Of a stretch of 54,710 bases of DNA, positions 34,533 through 41,996 are shown one piece after another; the stretch's first letter is position 1; every line of letters begins with the position of its first letter. Origin of the DNA: Frankiaceae bacterium (GTDB lineage Bacteria > Actinomycetota > Actinomycetes > Mycobacteriales > SCTD01); contig JAENVS010000016.1 of the NCBI GenBank assembly GCA_016650445.1, positions 1 through 54,710 on the forward strand. Reading direction: 5' to 3'. Position numbers and translations under genes: made by a program. The notes under the pieces are model-generated. The model did no database searches. It had not been told where the DNA came from and saw only the letters and a list, made by a program, of their open reading frames with translations.

Positions 34533-35246
34533 ATGATTCCCTGCAACTGCAAGAGGGCGGTTTACCCCGGCAACGTCGACATGGTCGTGCACGAGCTGCG
34601 CACGCCGTTGACCGTCATCACCGGGATGCTCGCGACGCTGCGCGACCGGATGGACGTGCTGCCGTCCGCGACGACCCATGAGCTGATCGAGGCCGCGGGC
34701 CGCAACGCGCGGCAGATGGCACAGCTGCTCGATGCGGTCAGCGATGCCCGCCGGGCGTCGCGCGGCGCCCTTCCCGTCGACCCGGAGCCGACCGATCTCG
34801 GCGCGCTCGTGCGCGGATCGATCGCCGAGCTGTGCGCCGGCCACAACTGGCCCACGCCGACGATCACCGTGACTGGCGATGCCACCGCCGACGCCGACCC
34901 CGGGCGGATCCGTCAGGTGCTGGCGAACCTGCTGTCCAACGCCTACAAGTTCTCGCCGACGGGTACGCCGGTCACGGTCACCGTGCGAGGCGCGAACGGT
35001 ACGGCAGAGATCAGCGTCCACGACGACGGTCCCGGCATCCCGCCCGAGCTCCGGCACGAGCTGTTCAGCAAGTTCGGCCGCCTCGACCAGACCGGCCAGG
35101 GCATGGGACTCGGCCTCTACATCTCCCGCGAGATCGCGAGAGCCCACGGCGGCGACCTCGAACTCCGCGACGGCCCCGGCGCGACGTTCACACTGACCCT
35201 GCCGCGAGCCGCGGCACGCGATCGCGTGGAGCCCAACGGGCACTGA
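34533..35246 (+). CDS. Stand-alone HisKA-HATPase_c kinase core (copy 2)
   Basis: A 237-residue protein corresponding to the last 225 residues of the hybrid kinase, with high identity. The phospho-acceptor is His20 (MVVHELRTPLT), and N-box NLLSNAYKFSP, G1 DDGPGIPP and G2 GMGLGLYIS are all intact. There is no sensor domain and no membrane segment. The start ATG 34533 follows the conserved AGTACTAGTCCT element; ATG 34581 would remove residues just before the His and is less likely. An open frame under apparent selection suggests function, perhaps as a soluble partner of the hybrid kinase, but recent duplication is also compatible. Confidence 0.75.
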   Translation: MIPCNCKRAVYPGNVDMVVHELRTPLTVITGMLATLRDRMDVLPSATTHELIEAAGRNARQMAQLLDAVSDARRASRGALPVDPEPTDLGALVRGSIAELCAGHNWPTPTITVTGDATADADPGRIRQVLANLLSNAYKFSPTGTPVTVTVRGANGTAEISVHDDGPGIPPELRHELFSKFGRLDQTGQGMGLGLYISREIARAHGGDLELRDGPGATFTLTLPRAAARDRVEPNGH

Positions 35247-35249
35247 GCC

Positions 35250-35454
35250 CTATGAGGCGTTGCGCCGATCAGGAAAACGCAGCGAGACAGCGTTGGACAG
35301 GTCGATCGAAGTGCGGCAGTTCGGGTGCTCCGCGAAGAACTGCGCAACCTGTCCGCGCACGTTTGTCTGCGCTGTGATTGCGGAACGTCAGGTGCTCGCC
35401 GCAGTCGCTGCACTCGACGACGACCACGAGCTCCTCAGCGGCTGAGCCAGTCAC
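35250..35454 (-). pseudogene. CxxC mini-gene copy 2, single-base frameshift
   Basis: Aligned with copy 1, it keeps GTG 35454, the GAAGGG ribosome binding site, ECSDCGEHLTF and the C-terminal coding segment. One extra A in the run after HSAD (GACAAACG against GACAACG) shifts the frame. The total length is 205 bases, one more than a multiple of three and one extra relative to 68 codons. The original stop (TAG at 35250-35252) is still present in the old frame. The broken product would instead read into unrelated sequence. Confidence 0.75.
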
Positions 35455-35560
35455 GGAGAACCCTTCGTCGTCGTCGGTGATCCCTATCGTCCCGTTATCC
35501 GGACGTGCCGGCATCCTCCGAGTAGCCCAGCTTGCGCACCCGCCGGTACTAGTCCTCCCA

Positions 35561-36183
35561 TGTCATCACCGGGATGCTTTTTACGCTCCGCGAACGGATG
35601 GACGTGACCCCTCCGCGACGACGCACGAGCTGCTCGACAACTCACGTCAGATGGCTGCTGTGCTGGGTGCGGTCAGCGACGCGCGCCGTGCGCAGCACGA
35701 GATGCTGCCGGTCGACGTGGAGCCGACGGACCTAGGCGCGCTGGTGCGCGGTGCGGTCGCCGACCTGTGCGCAGGCCACAACTGGCCGGCCCCGAACGTG
35801 TCGGTCAGCGGAGACGTGATGGCCGATGCCGACCCGGTGCGGGTGCGTCAGGTGCTGGCAAGCCTGCTGTCCAACGCATACAAGTTCTCACCACCCGGTA
35901 CGCCGGTGACGGTCACCGTGCGCGCCGTGAACGGCACGACCGAGCTGACGGTGCACGACGCCCGACCTACATCCCGGCCGATCGTCGTAACGAGCCGTTC
36001 AGCAAGTTCGGCGGGCTCGGGCAGACCGGTCCGGGGATGGGGCTTGGGCTCGACATCTCGCGTGAGATCGCTCGTGCGCACGGCCGTGCCCTGGAGCTGC
36101 GAGATGGGCCAGGCGCGACGTTCACGTTGACGCTCCCGGTGCAGCATGACGCCCACGAGCACGTGGACTCCAACGGCGTCTGA
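35561..36183 (+). pseudogene. Kinase core copy 3, degraded
   Basis: Similarity to the hybrid kinase C-terminus begins near GTCATCACCGGGATGCT (35563) and runs to 36183, but the HELRTPLT phospho-acceptor segment is missing. Deletions occur around 35600-35650. A readable middle part (LGALVRGAVADLCAGHNW through LLSNAYKFSPPGTPVTVTV) is followed by a frameshift near 35960. After that the G2-box region (GMGLGLDISREIARAHG) continues in another frame to the stop at 36181-36183. It cannot make a working kinase. Confidence 0.82.
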
Positions 36184-36186
36184 GCC

Positions 36187-36393
36187 CTACTCCGATGCGG
36201 CTATCGGCCCTGGGAATCCAAGCGACGCGGCGTTGGAAAGGTCGATCGTCGTGCTTCATTGCGGGTGGACAGTGAAGAAGGTCGCGACCTGACGACGGAC
36301 GCGCTCCGCTCTCCGACCGGCGAAGGTCAGGTGCTCGCCGCAGTCGCGGCATACGACGACGACCACGAGCTCGTCGGCCGCTGGGTCAGACAC
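36187..36393 (-). pseudogene. CxxC mini-gene copy 3, premature TGA
   Basis: The copy has exactly the same 69-codon length as copy 1, with GTG 36393, the AAGGG ribosome binding site and VCRDCGEHLTF conserved. An in-frame TGA at 36256-36258 replaces a Cys codon (TGC in copy 1), removing the last 22 residues. The downstream codons (TIDLSNAAS) remain in frame up to TAG at 36187-36189, so the nonsense change is recent or the only lesion. Confidence 0.72.
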
Positions 36394-36487
36394 CGTGAGC
36401 CCTTCATCGTTGAGGTCCTCATCGTTCGGTTCATCCGGCGTTGACGCATCATCCGAGTAGCCAGCCTGGCTCGACCGCCCGTACAAG

Positions 36488-36523
36488 ACGCCCCGCCACT
36501 GGCCTGAACCGGTGGCGGGGCGT
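36488..36523 (-). terminator. Terminator of export cluster B
   Basis: Perfect 12-bp arms at 36488-36499 and 36512-36523 (ACGCCCCGCCAC / GTGGCGGGGCGT), with two further inner G-C pairs and a six-base loop. On the minus strand the hairpin is followed by TCTTGT, a weak T-rich tail. It lies 11 bases after the stop codon of the last cluster B gene, so a Rho-independent terminator is the natural reading. Confidence 0.72.
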
Positions 36524-36533
36524 TCTGACGTGA

Positions 36534-37622
36534 TCAATCCTGAAAGCTGATGGCGGTGCTGGCCGAGCTAGCGTTGCCCGCTGCATCGGTATGCGTAGCC
36601 GTAGCCGAGAACGTCCCGCTGTTGGGCAGGTTGTTTGCCAACGTGGTCGACCAGTTGAAGGGCGAACTCGATCCGGGGGTTGCGCTGGGGCTCGTCTGGC
36701 TGCCTGATCCCGTCACGGACACCACCACCGAACCGCCCGCCTCACTCGCCGTTCCGCTAAACGGAGCCTTCTTCGCTACGCCTGTCGCGTTGTTGGACGG
36801 GGAGGTGATGACCGGGGCGCTTGGAGCCACGACATCCTTGCTGTAGGTGCTGTTCACCCGGTTGCCGGAGCTACCTCCGGCGTTGGTTGCCCACGCGGTC
36901 ACTGTAAGGGCGCCATCGCTCAGCGACGACAGGTCGACGGCGAGGAAGTTCACAGTGCCCGCGCCGTTGCTGCCAGCGGCCGTCGGCGCTGTAACGGCGT
37001 GAGCGTTCCCCGCGTCGCTGACCGTCAGGTGGATGACGTCAGTTGTTTTCGACGTGGACGGGAGGACGACGCTGAAATTGACCGATGCCGTTGAGGCATT
37101 GTTCACCCAGAGCGCGCCAGTGCCTGCGCCGTTCGAGATCGAGGCGGATGTCGGTGCGAATGGGGGAGCAACCGGTGTGTACGTCACAGCACCACTCTTG
37201 GCGCTTTCCGTACCGATCCAGCTGCCGCTCTTCGGCGTGACGGAGTAGCTGAATGTGCCTCCGGCGGTCAACGTGTCGCTACAGGTAACGCTAGTGACGT
37301 TGCCGGTGCAATTGCCGGCCACGGTGTCGAGCGTGCTGCCCTTGTATCGCTTCACGACATAGCCGGATGACGCGATGGCGCTTCCGTTGTAGTTCACAGC
37401 GGCCCATTGGACAGTGACTGAGGCGTTGGTCGTGGAGGCCGTCGCTGGGAGTGTCGGTGCCGGTCCAGTCGCGGTCGGGAAACTCAGTGCCGTGGAGACA
37501 CCCCCGCCGGAGCTGTTGCCTGCCCAAGTAGCAAGCGCCGGCGTTGCGAGGAAAACGGAGAGAGCCGCCACACCCAGGACAGCAGCGCCGATCCGGCGGG
37601 CTGAGTAGGTGTGGCGGCTCAT
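36534..37622 (-). CDS. Secreted Ig/FN3-like repeat protein (cluster B, fourth gene)
   Basis: A 362-residue exported protein. The signal peptide ends in TPALATWAGNSSGGGVSTA, an Ala-Thr-Trp variant of the SipW processing region. The mature part holds an FN3-like domain (about 55-150), a middle beta domain (about 155-265) and a bacterial Ig-like domain (about 270-360, with APVITSPSNNATG and NLPNSGTFSATATHTDAAGN). Asn and Ser content is higher and local GC lower than in neighbouring housekeeping genes. It is probably an adhesin-like tip or matrix component of the structure encoded by the cluster. No transmembrane anchor is present. Confidence 0.78.
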   Translation of the reverse strand: MSRHTYSARRIGAAVLGVAALSVFLATPALATWAGNSSGGGVSTALSFPTATGPAPTLPATASTTNASVTVQWAAVNYNGSAIASSGYVVKRYKGSTLDTVAGNCTGNVTSVTCSDTLTAGGTFSYSVTPKSGSWIGTESAKSGAVTYTPVAPPFAPTSASISNGAGTGALWVNNASTASVNFSVVLPSTSKTTDVIHLTVSDAGNAHAVTAPTAAGSNGAGTVNFLAVDLSSLSDGALTVTAWATNAGGSSGNRVNSTYSKDVVAPSAPVITSPSNNATGVAKKAPFSGTASEAGGSVVVSVTGSGSQTSPSATPGSSSPFNWSTTLANNLPNSGTFSATATHTDAAGNASSASTAISFQD

Positions 37623-37702
37623 CGTCGTGCCTTCCGCAATCAGAGGGGGGTGCCGGGCGGTCTAGCTGGCTGGTGCGCGATTACCGCTGCGTGCGAGAGG
37701 CG

Positions 37703-38329
37703 TCAGGCACTCGTGTACGTGAACTTGACATCCGCGCTTCCGAAGCTGATGGAGGCGCCCTGGCACTCAGTGACCGATGCGGTGCCCATGCTGACGACGT
37801 TCTTGATCGTCACCGTGAAGGCGCTGCTCTGGTTGGCCGGCACGCTCGTGCCGCTCTGGTAAACGACGGTCAGGGGGGTCTTCGTGATGACCGACACTCC
37901 CGTGGTGGCTGCGCATGCCGTGTTCGCTTGAGGCCCCGTCTGGCCGGCCACTGCGGGGTTGATGGTGGCGCCGGTCACGGTGAACGTCGGAGTCCCGTTC
38001 GGCGCGATGCCAGTGATCTGGACGGGGAAGGGGTTGCTGTTCGTCACCGACAGGACCAGATCGCCACCCGCGGCGGTGCCGTCCGCGGTGAGCCCGGGGT
38101 AGAGCTGACCTGTGGGGGCGGTTCCAGACGTGACGGTCAGCGCCGCGAAGGTCTTGGCCTGGGCGATGCCTGCTCCGTTGCCCGAAGTCGACCAGAAGGC
38201 GAAGGCAACTCCTCCGCCGATCATGACCGCACTGGCCGCGGTGACGGCGATGCCCCGGCGCACCCAACGCTGGCGCGTGGATGTGTCTGACGCCTTCTCG
38301 ATCTTGATGACTACGCCGAGGATGTTCAT
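37703..38329 (-). CDS. SipW-cognate exported beta protein (cluster B, third gene)
   Basis: A 208-residue protein. A charged N-terminal region of about 25 residues precedes a hydrophobic core ending in AFAFWSTSGNGAGIAQAK, the SipW-type processing pattern. The mature part includes GQLYPGLTADGTAAGGDLVLSV, parallel to the LYPGKTDDLGF segment of cluster A gene 2, and two Cys. The duplication of this protein type between clusters A and B shows that the clusters are related. It lies 28 bases downstream of the preceding gene and probably belongs to the same operon. Confidence 0.82.
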   Translation of the reverse strand: MNILGVVIKIEKASDTSTRQRWVRRGIAVTAASAVMIGGGVAFAFWSTSGNGAGIAQAKTFAALTVTSGTAPTGQLYPGLTADGTAAGGDLVLSVTNSNPFPVQITGIAPNGTPTFTVTGATINPAVAGQTGPQANTACAATTGVSVITKTPLTVVYQSGTSVPANQSSAFTVTIKNVVSMGTASVTECQGASISFGSADVKFTYTSA

Positions 38330-38357
38330 GGTTGGTCCATTTCTGGTTTGTGGGGCG

Positions 38358-38933
38358 TTACGCCTGGTCGGCGGTTGCGGTGTAACTGAAGCTGTAAGTG
38401 GCGCCCTTGCAGTTGTCCTGGTTCACGGTCGGGTTGTCCAAGAAGGTGATCGTGAGCGGCACCAGTGCGGTGGCGCCGGCGGCGACGTACTGGCTGCCGG
38501 AGAAGCTGCTGATCTGGTACCAGGTCTTGAGGCACGTCGGCTTAAGGTTGTTGCCGGCCGAGGTGACTGCGGTGACCGCGGCGTTGACGGTGCGGACGTA
38601 GATCGCCTGGTTCTTGCTGTTGTCCACCGAGACGTTCAGGACGGCGGTGTGGCCCGGAGCCGGCGCACCGGAGACGGCGCCGGTCACGACGATCGTGTGG
38701 CTGTTCGCCTGCGTGCCGCTCGAACCGCCGTTCCCGACGCCGTTGCCGTTGTTGCCCTGACTGTTCCCGTTCGGCGAGGCACTGGGCGAGGGCGAGGACT
38801 TGGCAGTTGACGCCGCGCCGGTGCCCGAGGTGCTCGCGGCTTGAGCGAGCTGCAGAGTGCTGACGACCAAGGCTGCGGTCACGAGGGAGCCGGCGGCTAT
38901 GGCGCCGACCCAAGCTCCCGACTTGCCGATCAC
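38358..38933 (-). CDS. Exported Ser/Asn/Gly-rich protein of the cluster B family
   Basis: A 191-residue protein starting at GTG 38933. The signal peptide ends in LAQAASTSGTGAAS. A low-complexity linker (Ser/Pro/Asn/Gly, about 45-80) precedes a beta domain that ends with NQDNCKGATYSFSYTA, the same late motif as in the first genes of clusters A and B. Lacking the aromatic AYW/AFW box, it may be cut by an ordinary or the SipW-type peptidase. It is separated from the first gene of the cluster by a strong hairpin. Confidence 0.76.
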   Translation of the reverse strand: MIGKSGAWVGAIAAGSLVTAALVVSTLQLAQAASTSGTGAASTAKSSPSPSASPNGNSQGNNGNGVGNGGSSGTQANSHTIVVTGAVSGAPAPGHTAVLNVSVDNSKNQAIYVRTVNAAVTAVTSAGNNLKPTCLKTWYQISSFSGSQYVAAGATALVPLTITFLDNPTVNQDNCKGATYSFSYTATADQA

Positions 38934-38972
38934 AGCACTCTCGCCTTCAGGTGGAGGGACGGTGGAAGCGCA

Positions 38973-39004
38973 GGCCGGGCGGGCTAGATGAGCCCCGCCC
39001 GGCC
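38973..39004 (-). terminator. Strong hairpin between first and second genes of cluster B
   Basis: Arms at 38973-38985 and 38991-39004 pair almost completely (GCCGGGCGGG core), with one bulged base and a five-base loop. It lies 18 bases downstream of the first gene of the cluster. No T-run follows. By position it matches the hairpins at 23126-23163 and 30960-30992. Confidence 0.55.
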
Positions 39005-39021
39005 AGCGCGGAGTTGCTTAC

Positions 39022-39660
39022 TTAGGAGGCCGCGACCGCTGTGTAAGCGAGCCGCACGATCTGGCCCTTGCAGGCGTCCTGGTTACCCTCGATCGCGGGC
39101 GTGGCCGGGTTGTCGTGCTTGTTGACGAACGCCAGCGTGGCAGCCCAGTCGGCACCCTCGATGCCGGGGGCGAGCTCGTAGGCGGACCCGTCCGAGTTGA
39201 TCTTGGTCGTCAGGGTGCCGACGCCAGTGGCGGCGTCAACGGCGTAGGCGGCCGTCTGGTTGTCGCTGACGAGGCTGTAGTCGCTCGCGTCACAGCCAGG
39301 GGTGGCGGCGTACGTCGTGGTGTAGCCGGTGGACCCAGGGGTGTTGCCGAGGGAGTCGTTAACCAAGTGCGCCACGCTCAGGCTCATCGTGACGGCCTTG
39401 AGAGCGTAGGTGACACCGGTCGCGTCGCTGCTGGTGTTCTTGACCTTGCCGCCCACCTGCCCGCCGGGCTGGCTGGGAGCGAGCAGGTCCGGGCTCGGCT
39501 GCCGGTACTGCGTCACGGTCAGCGCGTTGGCGGCGCCACTCGATGTGGTGGCCGTTCCGGAGCCACCACCAGTCGTAGTCCAGAACGCGTAGGCGGTACC
39601 GACGCCGGCGAGGGTCACGGCTGCGACCGCGACGGCCGCGGTCTTCTTGTTGATGCGCAT
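39022..39660 (-). CDS. SipW-cognate exported beta protein (cluster B, first gene)
   Basis: A 212-residue protein starting at ATG 39660 with GGGAG about eight bases upstream. The frame is open further upstream, but without signal-peptide character. The N-terminus (MRINKKT, hydrophobic core, GTAYAFWTTTGGGSGTATTSS) is a textbook SipW-cognate signal. The mature part is beta-rich, with two Cys and the late NQDACKGQIVRLAYTA motif shared with the other cluster proteins. It is the promoter-proximal gene and is followed by a strong hairpin, so it is the best candidate for a major subunit. Confidence 0.84.
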   Translation of the reverse strand: MRINKKTAAVAVAAVTLAGVGTAYAFWTTTGGGSGTATTSSGAANALTVTQYRQPSPDLLAPSQPGGQVGGKVKNTSSDATGVTYALKAVTMSLSVAHLVNDSLGNTPGSTGYTTTYAATPGCDASDYSLVSDNQTAAYAVDAATGVGTLTTKINSDGSAYELAPGIEGADWAATLAFVNKHDNPATPAIEGNQDACKGQIVRLAYTAVAAS

Positions 39661-39973
39661 TGCGGTCTCCCTTTCAGAGGAGGTCGTGAGCGCCGGTTTC
39701 GCCTCTAGCTCCCTGCCGGGCCTTGGCGACCAGGTCGCCCGACAGATCAACGCTTCCGCTCTTAGCCCCCCGATGGGGCCGGTGAAGGAAATCTCCCGCC
39801 GCAAGCCAGCGGCAGCATCAGAGGAACGGTCAGCCTTCGTTGGCCGAATGCCTTAATCGGGGTGGCCTGGACTACTAGGACCCATCCCCCGACGGGACTA
39901 GGCCGACTGCTCTGGTTTGTCCAGATACAAGGGGACAATCCGGCGTGGGAAACGACCTGCGAAGATCGCCGGT
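39661..39973. promoter_or_regulatory. Long leader/control region upstream of cluster B
   Basis: No gene is visible in these 313 bases. Toward the cluster, on the minus strand, several short hairpins can be drawn: 39798-39813 (GCCGC arms), about 39764-39780 (GCCCC/GGGGC) and 39725-39739 (GGCGA/TCGCC). Further upstream ACTAGGAC (about 39872) and GGGACTAG (about 39893) resemble the ACTAGTCC motif. An untranslated leader with regulatory structure is possible, but it does not match the GEMM-I core. The thioesterase promoter must also lie here. Confidence 0.4.
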
Positions 39974-40855
39974 GTGACCGACGCACCCTCCCCGTTGAGA
40001 AGCCTCATCGCCCTGCTCGATCTCGAGTACGTCGAGGAGAACATCTTCCGGGGCCGTCAGCCGAGCGAGTCGTTGCAGCGGGTCTTCGGCGGCCAGGTCG
40101 CCGGCCAGGCGCTCGTCGCCGCCGGCCGCACGGTGCCGACCGACCGGCCGGTGCACTCGCTGCACGCGTACTTCCTGCGGCCCGGCGACCCGAGCATCCC
40201 GATCGTCTACGAGGTCGACCGCATCCGCGACGGCCGCAGCTTCACCACCCGCCGCGTCGTGGCCATCCAGCACGGCAAGCCGATCTTCAACCTGTCGGCC
40301 AGCTTCCAGCTCGTCGAGGTCGGCCTCGAGCACGACACGTCGATGCCCGACGTACCAGGCCCGGAGGGTCTGCAGACGCTGCAGCAGCGGATGGAGCCCT
40401 ACAAGGACGAGCTCGGCGGCTGGTACGCACGGCCGCGCCCCATCGACGTCCGGTACGTCGGCGACCCGCCTCGGGTCGCGAAAGACAGCGGCCGCCGCGA
40501 GGCCCGCAGCCGGGTCTGGATGCGCGCGGACGGCACCCTGCCCGACGACCCGCTGCTGCACGTCTGCGCGGTGACGTTCGCCAGCGACATGACGCTGCTC
40601 GACTCGACCCTCATCGTCCACGGCAAGGCCTGGGGCACCGGCGACATCGTCGGGGCGAGCCTGGACCACGCGATGTGGTTCCACCGGCAGTTCCGGGCCG
40701 ACGAGTGGTGGCTCTACGACCAGGAGTCACCGTGGACCGGCCGCGGCCGCGGGCTCGCGCGCGGGTCGATCTACACCCGCGACGGCAAGCTCGCCGTCTC
40801 CGTCGTACAAGAGGGCCTGATCCGGCCGCCCCGCACGGATGCAGAGCTGTCGTGA
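39974..40855 (+). CDS. tesB: Acyl-CoA thioesterase II (TesB family)
   Basis: A 293-residue double-hotdog protein of normal TesB length. It should hydrolyse medium- or long-chain acyl-CoA in the cytoplasm. Family patterns include FRGRQPSESLQRVFGGQVAGQAL near the N-terminus, SLHAYFLRPGDP, IRDGRSFTTRRV, and LDHAMWFHRQFRADEWWLYDQESP near the end. I choose GTG 39974, because the open frame upstream is not family-like. Its TGA overlaps the ATG of a broken VOC gene. Confidence 0.93.
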   Translation: MTDAPSPLRSLIALLDLEYVEENIFRGRQPSESLQRVFGGQVAGQALVAAGRTVPTDRPVHSLHAYFLRPGDPSIPIVYEVDRIRDGRSFTTRRVVAIQHGKPIFNLSASFQLVEVGLEHDTSMPDVPGPEGLQTLQQRMEPYKDELGGWYARPRPIDVRYVGDPPRVAKDSGRREARSRVWMRADGTLPDDPLLHVCAVTFASDMTLLDSTLIVHGKAWGTGDIVGASLDHAMWFHRQFRADEWWLYDQESPWTGRGRGLARGSIYTRDGKLAVSVVQEGLIRPPRTDAELS

Positions 40856-41229
40856 TGCGGTGGGAACGCCGTCTGCCTTGACTGCCAGGACGCCGGCGCG
40901 ATGGCGCGCTTCTACGTGCAGCTCCTCGGTCTCGAGGTCACGGCCGACGAGGGCGACTGGATCGCGCTGCGGGACCCGGCGGGGGCGTGGGGCTGAACAT
41001 CCAGGCCGAGCCGTCGTACGAGCCGCCGACCTGGCCGGAGCAGCCCGGCCAGCAAGGCAAGATGCTGCACTTCGAGATCGAGGTCGACGACGTCGCGGCA
41101 GCAGTGGAGCGTGCGGCGGCGGCGGGAGCGACACAGGCGTCGTGGCAGCCGCCCGACCGAGACCCGACCACGCTCCGGATCATGCTGGACCCCGCCGGCC
41201 ACCCCTTCTGCCTCTGGTCGGACGACTGA
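40855..41229 (+). pseudogene. VOC (glyoxalase/bleomycin-resistance-like) gene with two frameshifts
   Basis: Three frames join to one VOC protein of about 125 residues. Frame 1 gives MRWE from ATG 40855. After one extra base near 40867, frame 2 gives AVCLDCQDAGAMARFYVQLLG and runs to RDPAG. A second shift in the G-run near 40980-40992 leads to GVGLNIQAEPSYEPPTWPE, continuing to HPFCLWSDD at 41229. Each segment matches the expected order of the family. Either the gene is inactive or the G/C-rich runs contain sequence errors. Confidence 0.72.
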
Positions 41230-41341
41230 AGTCCCAGCCCCGCGTTTCCGCGGAACAGCCCCGTCCACAGCTTCGCCGACGGAGCACTGCGCACCGCTCT
41301 TGCGCGGCACCGTGGTGACATGCCGAGCAGAGGAGAGCACC

Positions 41342-41890
41342 ATGACGGCTATGACCGTGATGCCGCGTGACGGGGACTGGACGGTCGACGACCTTCTCGA
41401 CCTGCCCGACGACGGGCTGCAGTACGAGCTGGCCGACGGCGTGCTGCTCGTGACCCCCGCGCCGCGGCCCCGCCACCAGCGGACGATCCGCAAGCTGCTC
41501 CTCGTTCTGGACCCGCTCGTGCCGGACGACATGGAGGTGTTCTTCGCGCCGCTGGACTTCCAGCCGACGCGGATCCGGAGCCTGCAACCCGACCTGCTCG
41601 TCGTGCGCCGCTCGGACGTGGGCGAGCTGAACATCACCGCACCGCTGCTGCTCGCCGTCGAGGTGCTGTCGCCGTCGACCCGGGCCAAGGACCTGATCCT
41701 GAAGAAGGGCCTCTACGAGGACAGCGGCGTGCCGTCGTACTGGGTGATCGATCCCGACGAGCAGACCCTGGTGGCGTGGGAGCTCGACGGCGGCAGCTAT
41801 CGCGAAGTAGCCCGACTCGGCAGGGGTGACGTCTTCCGCACCGACCGGCCGTTCCCTCTCCACACGGAGGTCGCCGCACTCTTCGTCTGA
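41342..41890 (+). CDS. Uma2-family (DUF820) putative nuclease
   Basis: A 182-residue protein of the PD-(D/E)xK-fold Uma2 family. The N-terminal DLLDLPDDGLQYELADGVLLV holds the conserved Glu, and LQPDLLVVRRSD and LLAVEVLSPSTRAKDLILKKGLYEDSGVPSYWVIDP carry the Asp and Glu/Lys active-site pattern. Such genes are numerous in cyanobacteria and actinobacteria and their role is uncertain. It starts at ATG 41342 and stands alone, about 100 bases before the next small gene. Confidence 0.88.
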   Translation: MTAMTVMPRDGDWTVDDLLDLPDDGLQYELADGVLLVTPAPRPRHQRTIRKLLLVLDPLVPDDMEVFFAPLDFQPTRIRSLQPDLLVVRRSDVGELNITAPLLLAVEVLSPSTRAKDLILKKGLYEDSGVPSYWVIDPDEQTLVAWELDGGSYREVARLGRGDVFRTDRPFPLHTEVAALFV

Positions 41891-41996
41891 AGGGCTTCTC
41901 CCCCGGGGTCGGGCGACAGCAGCTTCTGTGGGCCACCCTGTCCACACCTTTGCCGGAGCGAACATCGCCTAGCTGGCTCGAGCGCTATACAGCCAC

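Larger units (their letters stand above)
33546..36490. repeat. Tandem triplication: kinase core plus antisense CxxC mini-gene
   Basis: Three successive modules, each about 0.9-1.0 kb, contain a plus-strand HisKA-HATPase segment, a minus-strand 69-codon mini-gene and an intergenic boundary. They run from about 33546, 34570 and 35561. The boundaries at about 34484-34532, 35510-35558 and 36447-36490 share CATC-N-TCCGAGTAGCC and a following GCCxGTACTAGTCCT, degraded in the third copy. Module 1 is intact, module 2 has one broken gene, and in module 3 both genes are broken. This is a graded decay series after tandem duplication. Confidence 0.85.

Noticed and set aside
36187..36393. In-frame TGA at a former Cys codon as possible selenocysteine
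   Set aside because: No SECIS-like hairpin or selenocysteine genes are evident, and the neighbouring kinase copy in the same module is clearly degraded, so nonsense mutation is the simpler explanation.
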